Positions 47,480 through 56,505 of a stretch of 64,000 nucleotides of DNA are shown one piece after another. This DNA is from Allocoleopsis franciscana PCC 7113. Its GTDB lineage: Bacteria; Cyanobacteriota; Cyanobacteriia; Cyanobacteriales; Coleofasciculaceae. A program made the translations under genes and the position numbers. The notes beneath the pieces are model-generated. The model saw nothing but the letters and a program-made list of their open reading frames with translations, had not been told where the DNA came from and searched no databases. How positions within the stretch are numbered: position 1 is the first letter of the stretch; each line of letters opens with the position of its first letter. Location: assembly GCF_000317515.1 (NCBI RefSeq), contig NC_019738.1, positions 6,102,001-6,166,000 of the forward strand, read 5' to 3'.

Positions 47480-47935
47480 ATGAAACATATCAAATGGTGG
47501 CAGAAAATATTAGCCCTAATGGTGTCTGTTTTCGTGGTGATTACTGTTTTTACTGCGCCAGCTTTTGGTAACCAAATTTGCTATGTAAAAGGATATCCCG
47601 TGGGTACAACCCTCAAGGAATTGAAAGCGGCTATTTATGCTAGTCCCTCTTTAAGTTCAAGAGTACTCGGTTTCGCCCCAGACGGTACAGAGATACGGGT
47701 AATAGGTACCTCGCGAGACCAATCCGGTACTAGTCAGGAGTGGGCAAAGTATAAAACCAGCCTTCCAGGTAGCGGTGGAGTGGCTTATATTCCTTTTTCT
47801 AGTCTCCAAAATTGCAAAACGGCTAGTGGTTCTACCGGAAATAATTGCAAAGACACCTACGATCGAGGCTACAAAGAGGGTTACGATCGAGGCTACCAAG
47901 CTGGTCTTGAGGCGGCGAGGAGAAGGCTAGAGTGA
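47480..47935 (+). CDS. Exported SH3-like small protein
   Basis: A 151-residue protein with signal peptide (ILALMVSVFVVITVFTAPAFG), then an SH3b-like module (IYASPSLSSRVLGFAPDGTE, IRVIG, WAKYKTSLPGSGGVAYIPFS). A C-terminal Tyr/Asp/Gly repeat follows (YDRGYKEGYDRGYQAG) before a basic helix. Bacterial SH3b domains often bind cell-wall peptides. The GAGGAG before the ATG is strong. The tail repeat is of the DRGYxxGY type found in secreted proteins. Function not assigned. Confidence 0.8.
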   Translation: MKHIKWWQKILALMVSVFVVITVFTAPAFGNQICYVKGYPVGTTLKELKAAIYASPSLSSRVLGFAPDGTEIRVIGTSRDQSGTSQEWAKYKTSLPGSGGVAYIPFSSLQNCKTASGSTGNNCKDTYDRGYKEGYDRGYQAGLEAARRRLE

Positions 47936-48031
47936 CCTTGGTCTAATCCTAGGGGAGAGAGGGGAGATAATAAGGCGGTTGAATCCCAGCTTCTTTTTCC
48001 TCCTCTCTCTTCTCTTCTGTTGTTCAAATCC

Positions 48032-49003
48032 CTAGATGGCAGCATGACCAAGCGCTAAACCGGCAACTAACATTCCCAACACTAAAAAAGGTTGAGCACT
48101 CGCTTGATACTTCACATCATTTTTTAAGGGATCGCGGAGAAAATACATGTCCTGAAACGTGATTTGAGGAATAATTAACAACAACAAAATTGCCGCATAG
48201 AGATTTTGGTGGATGCTAATTAAATAACCCGCAATTCCCGCTTGGAATATATCAATCATCAGGACACAAATCCAAGCGGCTGTGCCAATACCGAACATGA
48301 CAGGCAGTGATTTTAAACCCAGTTGGCGATCGCCTTCTACACTCTTAAAGTCATTAACGACAGCAATTCCTAATCCCGCAAGGCTATAGAACAAGGTCAA
48401 AACGACAATTGTCCAATTGAGTTGACCGAACAACGCATGACCCGCCCACCAGGGTAGGGCAATGTAACTCGAACCGAGGGCATAATTTCCCAGCCAGCCG
48501 TTCTTTTTCAGTTTCAGGGGTGGGGCCGAGTAAATGTAAGCAATAAAAGCACCGCCCAAGGTTAAACAGGTGAGGTTCGGAAATTCATGACCCGCCCAAA
48601 GGTCTAAGAGGTAAGCTATCCCAACACCCGAAAATAGGAGTACTAAAATCTGGGTGATAACCTGGGGGATAGAAATGGCACCGGAAGGGATAGGGCGATA
48701 AGGTTCATTAATCGCGTCGATTTCGCGGTCATAAAAGTCATTCAGGGTTTGGGTATAACCCGCCATCAGAGGCCCGGAAAGCAACATACAGGCAGCCGCC
48801 TTGAGAATGTCTTCCAGTGTCCAGCTATATCCACCCGAAGAAGCCGCACCACAGACAACTCCCCAGATTAGAGGAATCCAGGTAATCGGCTTCATTAACT
48901 GGAGGCGAATTTTCCAAATCGAGGTTTCACCTGGGGCAGCACCTTTCATCCCCAGTAGCTGCCGAGTTTTGGCGCTACGTTCGGCGGAGTTGTCACTTGT
49001 CAT
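48032..49003 (-). CDS. chlG: Chlorophyll a synthase
   Basis: Esterifies chlorophyllide a with phytyl or geranylgeranyl diphosphate, the last step of chlorophyll synthesis. The 323-residue UbiA-fold membrane protein has both prenyl-diphosphate motifs: NDFYDREIDAINEPYRPIPS (first) and NDFKSVEGDRQLGLKSLPVM (second). The N-terminal SAKTRQLLGMKGA is typical of ChlG. GTG 49021 opens the frame, but ATG 49003 preceded by GAAGGA is the better start. It directly follows the Get3d-like ATPase gene, so the two are probably cotranscribed. Confidence 0.97.
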   Translation of the reverse strand: MTSDNSAERSAKTRQLLGMKGAAPGETSIWKIRLQLMKPITWIPLIWGVVCGAASSGGYSWTLEDILKAAACMLLSGPLMAGYTQTLNDFYDREIDAINEPYRPIPSGAISIPQVITQILVLLFSGVGIAYLLDLWAGHEFPNLTCLTLGGAFIAYIYSAPPLKLKKNGWLGNYALGSSYIALPWWAGHALFGQLNWTIVVLTLFYSLAGLGIAVVNDFKSVEGDRQLGLKSLPVMFGIGTAAWICVLMIDIFQAGIAGYLISIHQNLYAAILLLLIIPQITFQDMYFLRDPLKNDVKYQASAQPFLVLGMLVAGLALGHAAI

Positions 49004-49020
49004 TCGCCATTCGTCCTTCA

Positions 49021-50121
49021 CTAAAACGATATTGTCAAATAATTGTTTTGGAATTTAGCACCCTTGACCGATTGACCCCTTAATTGTGGGGGCAGCACGA
49101 TATTACGCCGTTGGTCACCGGCTTCAATGGTGACTTCTGGGCCGTATTGGGTGAGTTTGACCTGCTTTTTGTCAAAACTAGGCAGGAACAATTGGACTTG
49201 ACGAGTAGAGGTATCTATGGTAATAGGTCGGGGTACCTGTGTGGCTTGTTTGAAATCGGGCAGGGCGTCGATTAAGGGTTCCCACTCATCGCCAGAGGAT
49301 AGTTTGGGAAGGGCGCTGATGCCCAAAGGTGCAAATTCAGCCGCTAATGGTTCCGTTGCCGGGATTTGGTTGAGTAGCACACCACCGACGGTTAAACCGA
49401 CTTGTTGAGAACTGCCCCAAAGGTATTTGGCAGTGGCAAGGGCTGCTGTATCACCACTGGTGACTAAGTAGGCAGCAACACGATTGGGGTCAGCGATCGC
49501 GGCTGTTCCCTGTTCGAGTATTGTATTCGCCTGCTGGGTGGGTTCTTTAGCAAAACTCTCTCCCGTCCAGGACACATTTAGGACAGCACTGGTGACGGGT
49601 TGGACGAAGGGGGATAAGGATTTCCAAACGTCGGAATCTTCTACGACTTTCCGGAATCGACGGATGTACCAGCTTAAAACCTCTGGCATTCCCAGCATCC
49701 GCAGGGTGGCTTGGTCACCACTGCCGTCGTAGATGATCACATCATAGTGACCGCTTTTGTCATACTCCCGAATCGCGTTCAGCGCCAAGGCCGTGTCCAT
49801 CCCCGGTAAAATGCCCAGTTCTTGACCAAAGACATTTTTCAGAGTGGGCGATCGCAAATATTGCGCTTCTAAGTTTTTGACCTCTTCCCAAGCCCGTTCC
49901 AACAGCAATGTACTGTGTAACTGTACGACTTTGAGGTTAGCGCCAATTTCCTGAGGGTCGGGACTGGTGGCGACTCCCAGTAAAAGCCCGAAGGCGGGAC
50001 CTGGGTCTTGTCCGACTAAAAGGACACGTTGACCGAGGCTGGACAGCTTTTTGGCGGCTGCGATCGCAATTGTCGTGCGACCGGTGCCGCCTTTGCCCAA
50101 GAAGGTAAGGATCAGGGACAT
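49021..50121 (-). CDS. Get3d-like ArsA/Get3 ATPase with alpha-crystallin tail
   Basis: A 366-residue P-loop ATPase of the ArsA/Get3 family. The N-terminal Walker A reads GKGGTGRTT (family usual GKGGVGKTT), so the signature lysine is kept but the second Lys is Arg. VIIYDGSGDQATLRML is the switch region. A C-terminal alpha-crystallin-like strand block follows (LFLPSFDKKQVKLTQYGPEV, LPPQLRGQSVKGAKF, NNYLTISF). This fused tail matches the plastid/cyanobacterial Get3d type, proposed to handle membrane or hydrophobic clients. It lies immediately upstream of chlG on the same strand, suggesting a role around chlorophyll or thylakoid protein handling; this is inference. Confidence 0.85.
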   Translation of the reverse strand: MSLILTFLGKGGTGRTTIAIAAAKKLSSLGQRVLLVGQDPGPAFGLLLGVATSPDPQEIGANLKVVQLHSTLLLERAWEEVKNLEAQYLRSPTLKNVFGQELGILPGMDTALALNAIREYDKSGHYDVIIYDGSGDQATLRMLGMPEVLSWYIRRFRKVVEDSDVWKSLSPFVQPVTSAVLNVSWTGESFAKEPTQQANTILEQGTAAIADPNRVAAYLVTSGDTAALATAKYLWGSSQQVGLTVGGVLLNQIPATEPLAAEFAPLGISALPKLSSGDEWEPLIDALPDFKQATQVPRPITIDTSTRQVQLFLPSFDKKQVKLTQYGPEVTIEAGDQRRNIVLPPQLRGQSVKGAKFQNNYLTISF

Positions 50122-50124
50122 TGT

Positions 50125-50322
50125 TTAGTTGTCTACGGGTTTGAGTTCGTCTTCAAAAAACCAGGTTGTGTAGTTGTCGTCAAATTTAACAACAACACCA
50201 ACGCCGCTACCATCCGTCATTTTGAATTCTTGGATGGTGCCGACTTTCCCTAGTTTACTCACAGTCGCCGGAGACACCCGATCTCTCAGGCGATAGACTT
50301 TTACTTTTTGCCCGATCTCCAT
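50125..50322 (-). CDS. DUF2862 small protein
   Basis: A 65-residue protein recognised by MEIGQKVKVYRLRDRVSPAT, VGTIQEFKMTDGSGVGVVVKF and WFFEDEL. It is a small SH3-barrel-like cyanobacterial family of unknown function, also present in plastid-bearing organisms. ATG 50322 gives the family start. It is 3 bases upstream of the Get3d-like gene, so it starts the DUF2862-get3d-chlG unit on the minus strand. Confidence 0.88.
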   Translation of the reverse strand: MEIGQKVKVYRLRDRVSPATVSKLGKVGTIQEFKMTDGSGVGVVVKFDDNYTTWFFEDELKPVDN

Positions 50323-50481
50323 TATCGTTTCCGTTACGATGAACCATTCCACAGTGTAGCGGAATCAGGGGCTTTACAATAAATGGGGGAGTTTGATCTA
50401 GGACGAAGACAATCCAGACATACCTCGACATTTACTGACATTTTGGATATACAAGGGTAAATAATAGTCAAGGCATCCAAG

Positions 50482-51087
50482 ATGTCGAACAACAAAAATC
50501 ATGTACCACCAAGAGTCGCTGCTGCCCGATTGGGAGTCAGCACCAAAACGCTCGAAAGATGGCTTGAAGCAGGAAAAATCAAGGCGTTCATCACTCCAGG
50601 AGGGCAACGACGATACGACCTGGATTCAATTATCCCTGCTGGAGATACCGAAAGAATCAGCATCATATATGCGAGAGTTTCAAGCCGCTCTCAAAAAAAT
50701 GACTTGCTTACACAGATTGACTTTCTACAGTCTCACTACCCAAACGCCAAAATTATCCAAGACATCGGGAGCGGACTCAACTACAGAAGAAAAGGCTTTT
50801 TATCCTTATTGGAACGAATTCTCTCAAATGATGTCGGATTGGTTGTCGTTGCCCACAAAGACCGACTTTGTAGATTTGGGTTCGATCTTGTCGCATGGTT
50901 GTGCGAAAGACAAAAATGTGAATTACTGGTTCTCAACCAATCGCACCTTAGCCCAGAACGAGAGATGGTTGAGGACATCCTCGCAATCATCCATGTATTC
51001 AGTTGTAGACTGTACGGACTCAGAAAGTACAAAAAGCAAATCACTGAAGACCGTGAGCTATCGAGTATACCCAGTAAAAGCCCTTGA
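50482..51087 (+). CDS. tnpA: IS607-family serine recombinase TnpA
   Basis: A 201-residue transposase. The N-terminal MerR-like HTH (PRVAAARLGVSTKTLERWLE, ITPGGQRRYDLDSI) is followed by a small serine-recombinase catalytic domain. The nucleophile is in YARVSSRSQKNDL, with GSGLNYRRKGF and VVVAHKDRLCRFG as the arginine-bearing active-site blocks. Everything needed for activity is visible. It overlaps the start of tnpB. Confidence 0.95.
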   Translation: MSNNKNHVPPRVAAARLGVSTKTLERWLEAGKIKAFITPGGQRRYDLDSIIPAGDTERISIIYARVSSRSQKNDLLTQIDFLQSHYPNAKIIQDIGSGLNYRRKGFLSLLERILSNDVGLVVVAHKDRLCRFGFDLVAWLCERQKCELLVLNQSHLSPEREMVEDILAIIHVFSCRLYGLRKYKKQITEDRELSSIPSKSP

Positions 51088-52276
51088 AAAGATTTGGAAG
51101 CAATGGGTAGCGGCTGTTCGCAAAGTCTATAACGTGAGCATCGCCTATCTTAACGAACATCAAAAGTTCCCAAAACCTCTTAAAGAAAAAGGTGGGAAAT
51201 TAGGGGGAAAGATGGGATTCAAGAAGTTCTTAAAAGCTTCAGGATTAATCGCTGGCTGGTGTAAAGAGCTAGGAATATCAAAGCTATTAGACAATGCATC
51301 TATGGAAGCTTATGTAGCATGGTCTCAAACCGATAAATGTCCAAACTTCATAGGGAAAGGTAAGTCGAGAAAGGTTCATCCTCAAGCCGGATTAAAAATA
51401 GCCAGATTCCGTAGTGTTCGAGACCAAAAGTTAACCCTCCAGTTTGACCCGACAACTTACAAGAACGGTCATTGGATGGTTTCAGCGACCAAGCAATTTC
51501 CTGTCCCAGAATTTGCCGGACATAATTTCTGCATTCTCACTGATGGTGCAACCGAGCTAACTTACAACAAAGGAAGATGGTTTGCCCATTTCCCTGTAGA
51601 AGTAGAAGACGGTGCTGATGTTACTCAAACACAAAAGCTTATTGCTCTTGACCCTGGAGTAAGAACATTTGTGACAGGCTTTGATGGTAATGAGTTTAAG
51701 GAGTTTGGTAATAATGACTTCGCCAGAATAGCTAAACTATGTTCTCATCTCGATAAGATGAAATCTCGGCATGATCAAGCCAAGGGTCGTAGCTTCAAGA
51801 GACTACGGTATTGTCTCAAAATAGCAATGGCTCATCTCAGAACTAAGATTAAAAACCTTCGCTCTGAGCTACACAAACAAGTCGCATCCTATTTGGCAAA
51901 GAACTATGATGTTATATTTTTCCCCACGTTTGAAACATCCCAAATGGTTGTTCGTAAAAGGCGAAAGCTGAAGAACAAAACCGCTAGAGCAATGATAACG
52001 TGGGCTTTTTATCAGTTCTCTCAAACTCTTGAACACTTGTGTAATCGATACGGCTCCAAGTTGGTGCGAGTAACTGAAGAATATACCTCAAAGACTTGCA
52101 CTAAATGCGGTCATGTTCATCGCAAACTAGGGGGTGCGAAAATGTTTAAATGTCCAGAGTGTGGACACCAAATCCCTCGCGATTTTAATGGAGCCTTGGG
52201 GATTTTCCTCAAGGCGTTGTGGGATACCACCTTTCTGTCTGATGTTCAGGAACAGAATGTTGTACTCGATGTCTGA
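50993..52276 (+). CDS. tnpB: IS607-associated TnpB nuclease
   Basis: A TnpB of about 427 residues. RuvC Asp is in ALDPGVRTFVTGF, Glu in FPTFETSQM, and the final Asp in IPRDFNGALGIF. The zinc ribbon is CTKCGHVHRKLGG...CPECGH. ATG 50993 or GTG 51053 (MSYRVYPVKALEKIW) are both plausible starts. The frame stays open back to 50501, but that part lies over tnpA in another frame and looks non-coding. It overlaps tnpA by 35-95 bases. It is probably an active RNA-guided nuclease that helps keep the element in place. Confidence 0.9.
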   Translation: MYSVVDCTDSESTKSKSLKTVSYRVYPVKALEKIWKQWVAAVRKVYNVSIAYLNEHQKFPKPLKEKGGKLGGKMGFKKFLKASGLIAGWCKELGISKLLDNASMEAYVAWSQTDKCPNFIGKGKSRKVHPQAGLKIARFRSVRDQKLTLQFDPTTYKNGHWMVSATKQFPVPEFAGHNFCILTDGATELTYNKGRWFAHFPVEVEDGADVTQTQKLIALDPGVRTFVTGFDGNEFKEFGNNDFARIAKLCSHLDKMKSRHDQAKGRSFKRLRYCLKIAMAHLRTKIKNLRSELHKQVASYLAKNYDVIFFPTFETSQMVVRKRRKLKNKTARAMITWAFYQFSQTLEHLCNRYGSKLVRVTEEYTSKTCTKCGHVHRKLGGAKMFKCPECGHQIPRDFNGALGIFLKALWDTTFLSDVQEQNVVLDV

Positions 52277-52411
52277 GCTTGTCTCAAATGTCGCGGTTAA
52301 AAGTATCAGTTGAAAGTATTAATCCTAACTGACAAATGGGATGTTCCCAGCCAACATCCAGAAAAATCTCCTGGACATCAGTGTTGAGCTGAGGTTTTCC
52401 CTCTCTTAAGC

Positions 52412-53473
52412 TTACTTTTCGGACAAGCTATAAGCGCTGGGCAATGGTTCTATTTTTGATGAACGAGTAGGAACACGATGTGAGCGCAAATATTTTTCGC
52501 CGATTGCAATTCCCACGACTACTCCAATCGCGCTTAACCCGCTACCGATCAGGCCAAAATTGATAATCGCTAAAATGACAATACCTGTAGCCACCATATA
52601 GGTACTTGCCACTTGAGCATGAGACCAACCCGCTTGTTGGAGGCGTTGGTAAAGATGGCTGCGATGGGCTTTGAAGATATTTTCGCCATGCCTCAGACGA
52701 CGGATGAGGGTATACATGGCATCGCCAAGCAAGGGTAAAGTAACGGCTAGGGCTGACCAAGCTTGGATTGGGTTGTGGTTTGTATTGAGTAAAGCGATCG
52801 CGATACTAGCGCCTAAAACGGTGCTGCCAGCATCACCCATAAAGATTTTGGCAGGAGACCAATTCCACCACAGAAAGCCCAGCAAGGCGGCTGCCAAAAG
52901 CCAGAACAGGGGTTGATTGAGGTAATACCCCAAAAAAGCAAATTGTACGGCAGTGACACCTGCTACAAGACCATCTAGACCGTCCATGAAGTTGTAGAAG
53001 TTGATCAGGGCAGTCATGCCGATCAGGGTGAGCGCAACTGCTGTAATTTGACCCACTAAACCGAAGGGAGTGAGCCAAGGTAGGGGAAACGAGCCAAAAT
53101 AAGCGATCGCTATTCCAGCCACTGTAAGCTGAACCAAATACCGAATACTAGCTGGAACACCACGCTGGTCGTCAATGATGCCAATAACGGCTAGGGGAAT
53201 CAGGATAAGCCAAAGAAAGCCGAAATTTGGAGTCGTGAGTTGGCTAGGTAAAAGTTGGGGAAAATAGTGGGTTAGGACGGAAGCCATTGTTCCGGTAATG
53301 GCAAAGGCGATGATAAAGCCCAAGCCACCCCCACAAGGAGTCGGTTGTGTATGGGAACTGCGATGATTAGGGATATCGAGTAACTTTTGGCTGAAGCGTT
53401 GTTTGATAAAGCCAACACAAAGGATGCTAAGCACAAAGCTGGCAATCGCAAGCAAAAAAACGGCAAAATTCAT
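52412..53473 (-). CDS. WecA-like polyprenyl-phosphate sugar-1-phosphate transferase
   Basis: Starts lipid-linked polysaccharide synthesis by moving a (probably N-acetylhexosamine) phosphate to undecaprenyl phosphate. The 353-residue protein has about 10-11 membrane helices. Family motifs are IGIIDDQRG (DD), NFYNFMDGLDGL, IFMGDAGST (catalytic Asp region) and the terminal loop AHRSHLYQRL. Its amino terminus has HRSSHTQPTPCGGGLG. It is a member of the WecA/MraY/TagO family, not MraY itself. It is the last gene of the polysaccharide cluster by transcription and follows the epimerase. Confidence 0.92.
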   Translation of the reverse strand: MNFAVFLLAIASFVLSILCVGFIKQRFSQKLLDIPNHRSSHTQPTPCGGGLGFIIAFAITGTMASVLTHYFPQLLPSQLTTPNFGFLWLILIPLAVIGIIDDQRGVPASIRYLVQLTVAGIAIAYFGSFPLPWLTPFGLVGQITAVALTLIGMTALINFYNFMDGLDGLVAGVTAVQFAFLGYYLNQPLFWLLAAALLGFLWWNWSPAKIFMGDAGSTVLGASIAIALLNTNHNPIQAWSALAVTLPLLGDAMYTLIRRLRHGENIFKAHRSHLYQRLQQAGWSHAQVASTYMVATGIVILAIINFGLIGSGLSAIGVVVGIAIGEKYLRSHRVPTRSSKIEPLPSAYSLSEK

Positions 53474-53498
53474 GGTTCAGGTCACACTCACACTCACA

Positions 53499-54398
53499 CT
53501 AAATAATTCCTTCGCTTCGCAGCAGTTCTACTTCTTGCTGGAGTCCAGTTTCAAGCGAACGGGGAAAAAAGTCTAGGTCGTGTTGAGCCGCCTCATGAGG
53601 ATAAGCTTTGTCTTCTTGCAGGCGAAGAATTTGTTCCCGTCGCACGGGTGATTTAGCCCCAAGAATTTTCTCCGCAAGGGTCGCCGCCCAGACTCCCGCG
53701 TTTAGAGGAAAGTAGATAGGACGTACTGGTTTGCCCAGATGTTTCTCCACAATAGCTAGAAGCTCTCGGAATGTGACAATGCTACCACCAGAAAGGTCAT
53801 ATGTCCCGTGAATGGCTGGGCGCTGCCAAACCGCAAGAATTGCTTTGGCTAAGTCATCGGCATGAATGGGTTGTACAAGGCAATGACCTGAACCAAAAAC
53901 AGGAAAAAAGCCGTAGCGATCGCAAAATTTAATCAGTTTGTGTAGGTTCTTGTCGCGGTGGGAACCATAAATCATGGTCGGACGCAGGAGACAGTGGGAA
54001 CCTGGATACTGAGCTAGCTGCTCTTCAATGCCTTTGTAATCCTGAGAATATTGATTGTATTTGGAATAAACGCCCGTGGTACCGACTACTATTAATTGGG
54101 GATTCTGCCTAGCTGTTTTCAGGCTGTTGAGAATAACAGGAATATGGCGAATTGAGGCGATGTGAATAATCGTTTCGGGTGTGTACTGAGATAGAATTTC
54201 ATCCCAGGTTTCGCTGGTTGAACTATCTCCAGTCAAGTAGCTGAGATTGAGGTTGAGATGTTGTAGAGGGGTGCGATCGCTAGTAGGACGCACGAGGCAA
54301 TGAATCTCTGTACCAGGGCTAGTGTTAGCCAGATGGTTGAGGAGCAGAGTCCCTGTTAAACCTGTTCCACCTGTGAGTACTACGTTTATTTTGGCCAT
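53499..54398 (-). CDS. NAD-dependent sugar epimerase/dehydratase-like (extended SDR)
   Basis: A 299-residue extended short-chain dehydrogenase. GGTGLTGTLLLNHLA is the nucleotide-binding GxxGxxG, followed by IHIASIRHIP, VVGTTGVYSKYN, LRPTMIYGSHRDKN and PIHADDLAKAIL. The usual YxxxK active pair is not clear (YSQDYK spacing is off by one), so it may bind NAD without ordinary epimerase chemistry. It overlaps the upstream glycosyltransferase by 13 bases. Confidence 0.8.
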   Translation of the reverse strand: MAKINVVLTGGTGLTGTLLLNHLANTSPGTEIHCLVRPTSDRTPLQHLNLNLSYLTGDSSTSETWDEILSQYTPETIIHIASIRHIPVILNSLKTARQNPQLIVVGTTGVYSKYNQYSQDYKGIEEQLAQYPGSHCLLRPTMIYGSHRDKNLHKLIKFCDRYGFFPVFGSGHCLVQPIHADDLAKAILAVWQRPAIHGTYDLSGGSIVTFRELLAIVEKHLGKPVRPIYFPLNAGVWAATLAEKILGAKSPVRREQILRLQEDKAYPHEAAQHDLDFFPRSLETGLQQEVELLRSEGII

Positions 54399-55558
54399 AC
54401 ATCCAAATCTTTATAAGCAGTTTGCAGACGCTCAAAGACAATACGCTCATCATATTCAGCTTCAACACGCTTGCGTCCAGCTTTACCATAAGCTTGTCGC
54501 AGATCCTGGTTCGATAGCAGCTTTGATAAAGCCTCTGCTAACTTTTCACTGTTTTGAGGGGGGATAATTAAGCCAGTTTCTTCATGGACAATTGCTTCTC
54601 GACAACCTCGAATATCTGTCGCGACAACAGGCAAACTCATCGACATCGCTTCCAAGATAGAGCGGGGTAGTCCTTCATGAGTAAAAGTGGGCAGTGTGAA
54701 GATGTCTAGTAAGCCCAAAAGTTCTGGCGTGTCTTCGCGGTAACCTGTGAGTGTGACATGGTTTTCAATTCCGAGTTTTTGAATTCGTTCAACTAGTTCT
54801 AGTTGAAATGGCTCAGGGTCTGTGTTCAGCTGACCCCCAATTACCAAAATATGAAGGTTGGGGAACTGAGTTAATAGTTTCGCAGCAGCTTCAATAAGGT
54901 ATTCACTGCCTTTTTTACGAGTTAGGCGTCCAATTGTGCCAACAATCAAATTCGCTGTATTGGGGATACCCAAGGATGCACGTAGTTGAGCTTGTTCAGC
55001 AGTGTTGAGGCGATCACGGTTAAAGCGATCAATATCTACGCCGTTGCCAAGGTAACGTATTTTCTCAGGAGGACAGAGTCCAGATTTCTGAGCTTTAATA
55101 ACATCTTCATAACTCTGACTCAGAATTAAGTCAGTCAACAGGGCGCTGAATTTCTCGACATTAAAGTAAAAGCGATATTGGCTTTTTGAGGACTGATCGT
55201 GAAAGGGAAAGCCATGTGCTGTGTATATAATACGCTTGACGCCAGCAAGTTTAGCCGCAATACGACCTAAAACAGCAGCAATTGGGGTATGAACGTGGAC
55301 TAGATCATAGTGACGTTCTCGCATCAGTTGTGCTAACTGATAGACGCTTGATAGATTAGAAACGGGGTCAATTCGCCGCTCAGTCTGAATTGTGTGGATG
55401 ATGTATCCCTGTTGTTGTAGTTGCTCAACTTCTAACCCAGGAGAACAAGCAACTTCAACCGAAAGACCTTTGGATAGGAAGTAATTAATTTGAGGCTTTA
55501 GGAGATTTTTAACCGTAAATCCAACTGCACAAACATGTAAAATTTTCATTGAATTCAT
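54386..55558 (-). CDS. Glycosyltransferase family 4
   Basis: A 390-residue GT-B enzyme. The N-terminal VHVHTPIAAVLGRIAAKLAG and IYTAHGFPFH blocks and the C-terminal IGRLTRKKGSEYLIEAAAKL and FTHEGLPRSILEAMSMSLPV (E-x7-E) are clear. This style is common in PglA/WfgS-like transferases, which add the second sugar to lipid-linked oligosaccharides; that is inference. The start could be Met4 (MKILHVCAVG). Part of the minus-strand cluster; overlaps the epimerase gene. Confidence 0.9.
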   Translation of the reverse strand: MNSMKILHVCAVGFTVKNLLKPQINYFLSKGLSVEVACSPGLEVEQLQQQGYIIHTIQTERRIDPVSNLSSVYQLAQLMRERHYDLVHVHTPIAAVLGRIAAKLAGVKRIIYTAHGFPFHDQSSKSQYRFYFNVEKFSALLTDLILSQSYEDVIKAQKSGLCPPEKIRYLGNGVDIDRFNRDRLNTAEQAQLRASLGIPNTANLIVGTIGRLTRKKGSEYLIEAAAKLLTQFPNLHILVIGGQLNTDPEPFQLELVERIQKLGIENHVTLTGYREDTPELLGLLDIFTLPTFTHEGLPRSILEAMSMSLPVVATDIRGCREAIVHEETGLIIPPQNSEKLAEALSKLLSNQDLRQAYGKAGRKRVEAEYDERIVFERLQTAYKDLDVWPK

Positions 55559-55621
55559 TCAAATTTTATGATGTTTTTTTATTTTTGATAAGTTAAACAA
55601 TAATTACTTTTTTGAAAATCA

Positions 55622-56482
55622 TTACACAGGTTTTAATATTACACTAAAGTCTAAGACACAAAGTTCTTCTTCAGGAAGATTTTGAAAGATTTTATGCAAT
55701 TTTTCTTTTGGCGTTGGCGGACTATTCCACCGATTGACGTGCATAACCTCTACACTAAAGCCCGCTTTTTGAAACAGAACAAGCATTTCTGAGTAACGAA
55801 TCCTGTTTGTATAAAAACCAGATTGTGCCATAAAATCAGATTCCCAAGTTTTCTCAGAAAATCTAAGATTGTTGAGCGCTCCGCCTAAATGGTCTCTCAA
55901 GTCTATTTGGTGCGAACATACTCCACTGCTCCGAATTATCCGACGCAGTTCTCGCATAGTCTCAAGAAAATCTGCCCGTCTAATATGTTCGAGAACGGCA
56001 CTAGACCATATAAAATCTACCGATTGTTCGGGAATCTCTCGCAGCGATAACAACCCCGAAGTTTTGTAATCTGCACCACAAGCAACAAGCATCTCTTCTA
56101 TAGACTTGAACTTATCTGCCCTAATGGTTGGTAGCCCTTTGTCCGCCAGAAAACTTGACATATTTCGATATAGCTGCAAATCTCTATTGGCAAATGCTCC
56201 GACATCGACAAGATATGAGGCAGAGCAACCAAAAGCTCGACTGAGCATAGCTGAAACAAGAGAGTCACCCGGTCCGAGTTCTAAGCTTACAAATCCTTCT
56301 TTTAAGCCTTCAACTCGGTCAAAGTGTTGTTTGAATACCTCATAAGCATAACTAGGCCGATCCATATAGCCATGTTCAAATAATGCTAATTTCTTCCAAA
56401 ACTGGTACTTAATTGGTAAACGAGATAGCAACAATTTAGCGGCGATTTTACTCCACCAAGGAAGGAATTGCTTGACGAGCAT
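55622..56482 (-). CDS. Class I SAM-dependent methyltransferase
   Basis: A 286-residue protein with SAM motif I LELGPGDSLVSAML near residue 72. SVDFIWSSAVLEHI is the post-motif II/III helix, and LRRIIRSSGVCSHQIDLRDH (after RE) resembles sugar or lipid methyltransferases. The N-terminal RLPIKYQFWKKLALFEHGYM is an extension. It lies between the glycosyltransferase and asnB, so it probably methylates a sugar or intermediate of the cluster. Confidence 0.85.
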   Translation of the reverse strand: MLVKQFLPWWSKIAAKLLLSRLPIKYQFWKKLALFEHGYMDRPSYAYEVFKQHFDRVEGLKEGFVSLELGPGDSLVSAMLSRAFGCSASYLVDVGAFANRDLQLYRNMSSFLADKGLPTIRADKFKSIEEMLVACGADYKTSGLLSLREIPEQSVDFIWSSAVLEHIRRADFLETMRELRRIIRSSGVCSHQIDLRDHLGGALNNLRFSEKTWESDFMAQSGFYTNRIRYSEMLVLFQKAGFSVEVMHVNRWNSPPTPKEKLHKIFQNLPEEELCVLDFSVILKPV

Positions 56483-56505
56483 AATTTTGTTTGTGTTTTT
56501 AGTAG

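Larger units (their letters stand above)
50422..52297 (+). mobile_element. IS607-type element (tnpA + tnpB)
   Basis: About 1.9 kb carrying a serine recombinase and a TnpB nuclease. The ends are suggested by a short inverted match: ACCTCGACATTTA at the left (50422-50434) and CAAATGTCGCGGT at the right (52285-52297). IS607 elements lack long inverted repeats and target duplications, so the exact ends are provisional. It is inserted between the DUF2862 gene and the polysaccharide cluster, without disrupting either. Confidence 0.8.

Noticed and set aside
50501-50992. N-terminal extension of TnpB
   Set aside because: It overlaps tnpA in another frame, shows no TnpB family motif, and TnpB homology begins at about 51053.
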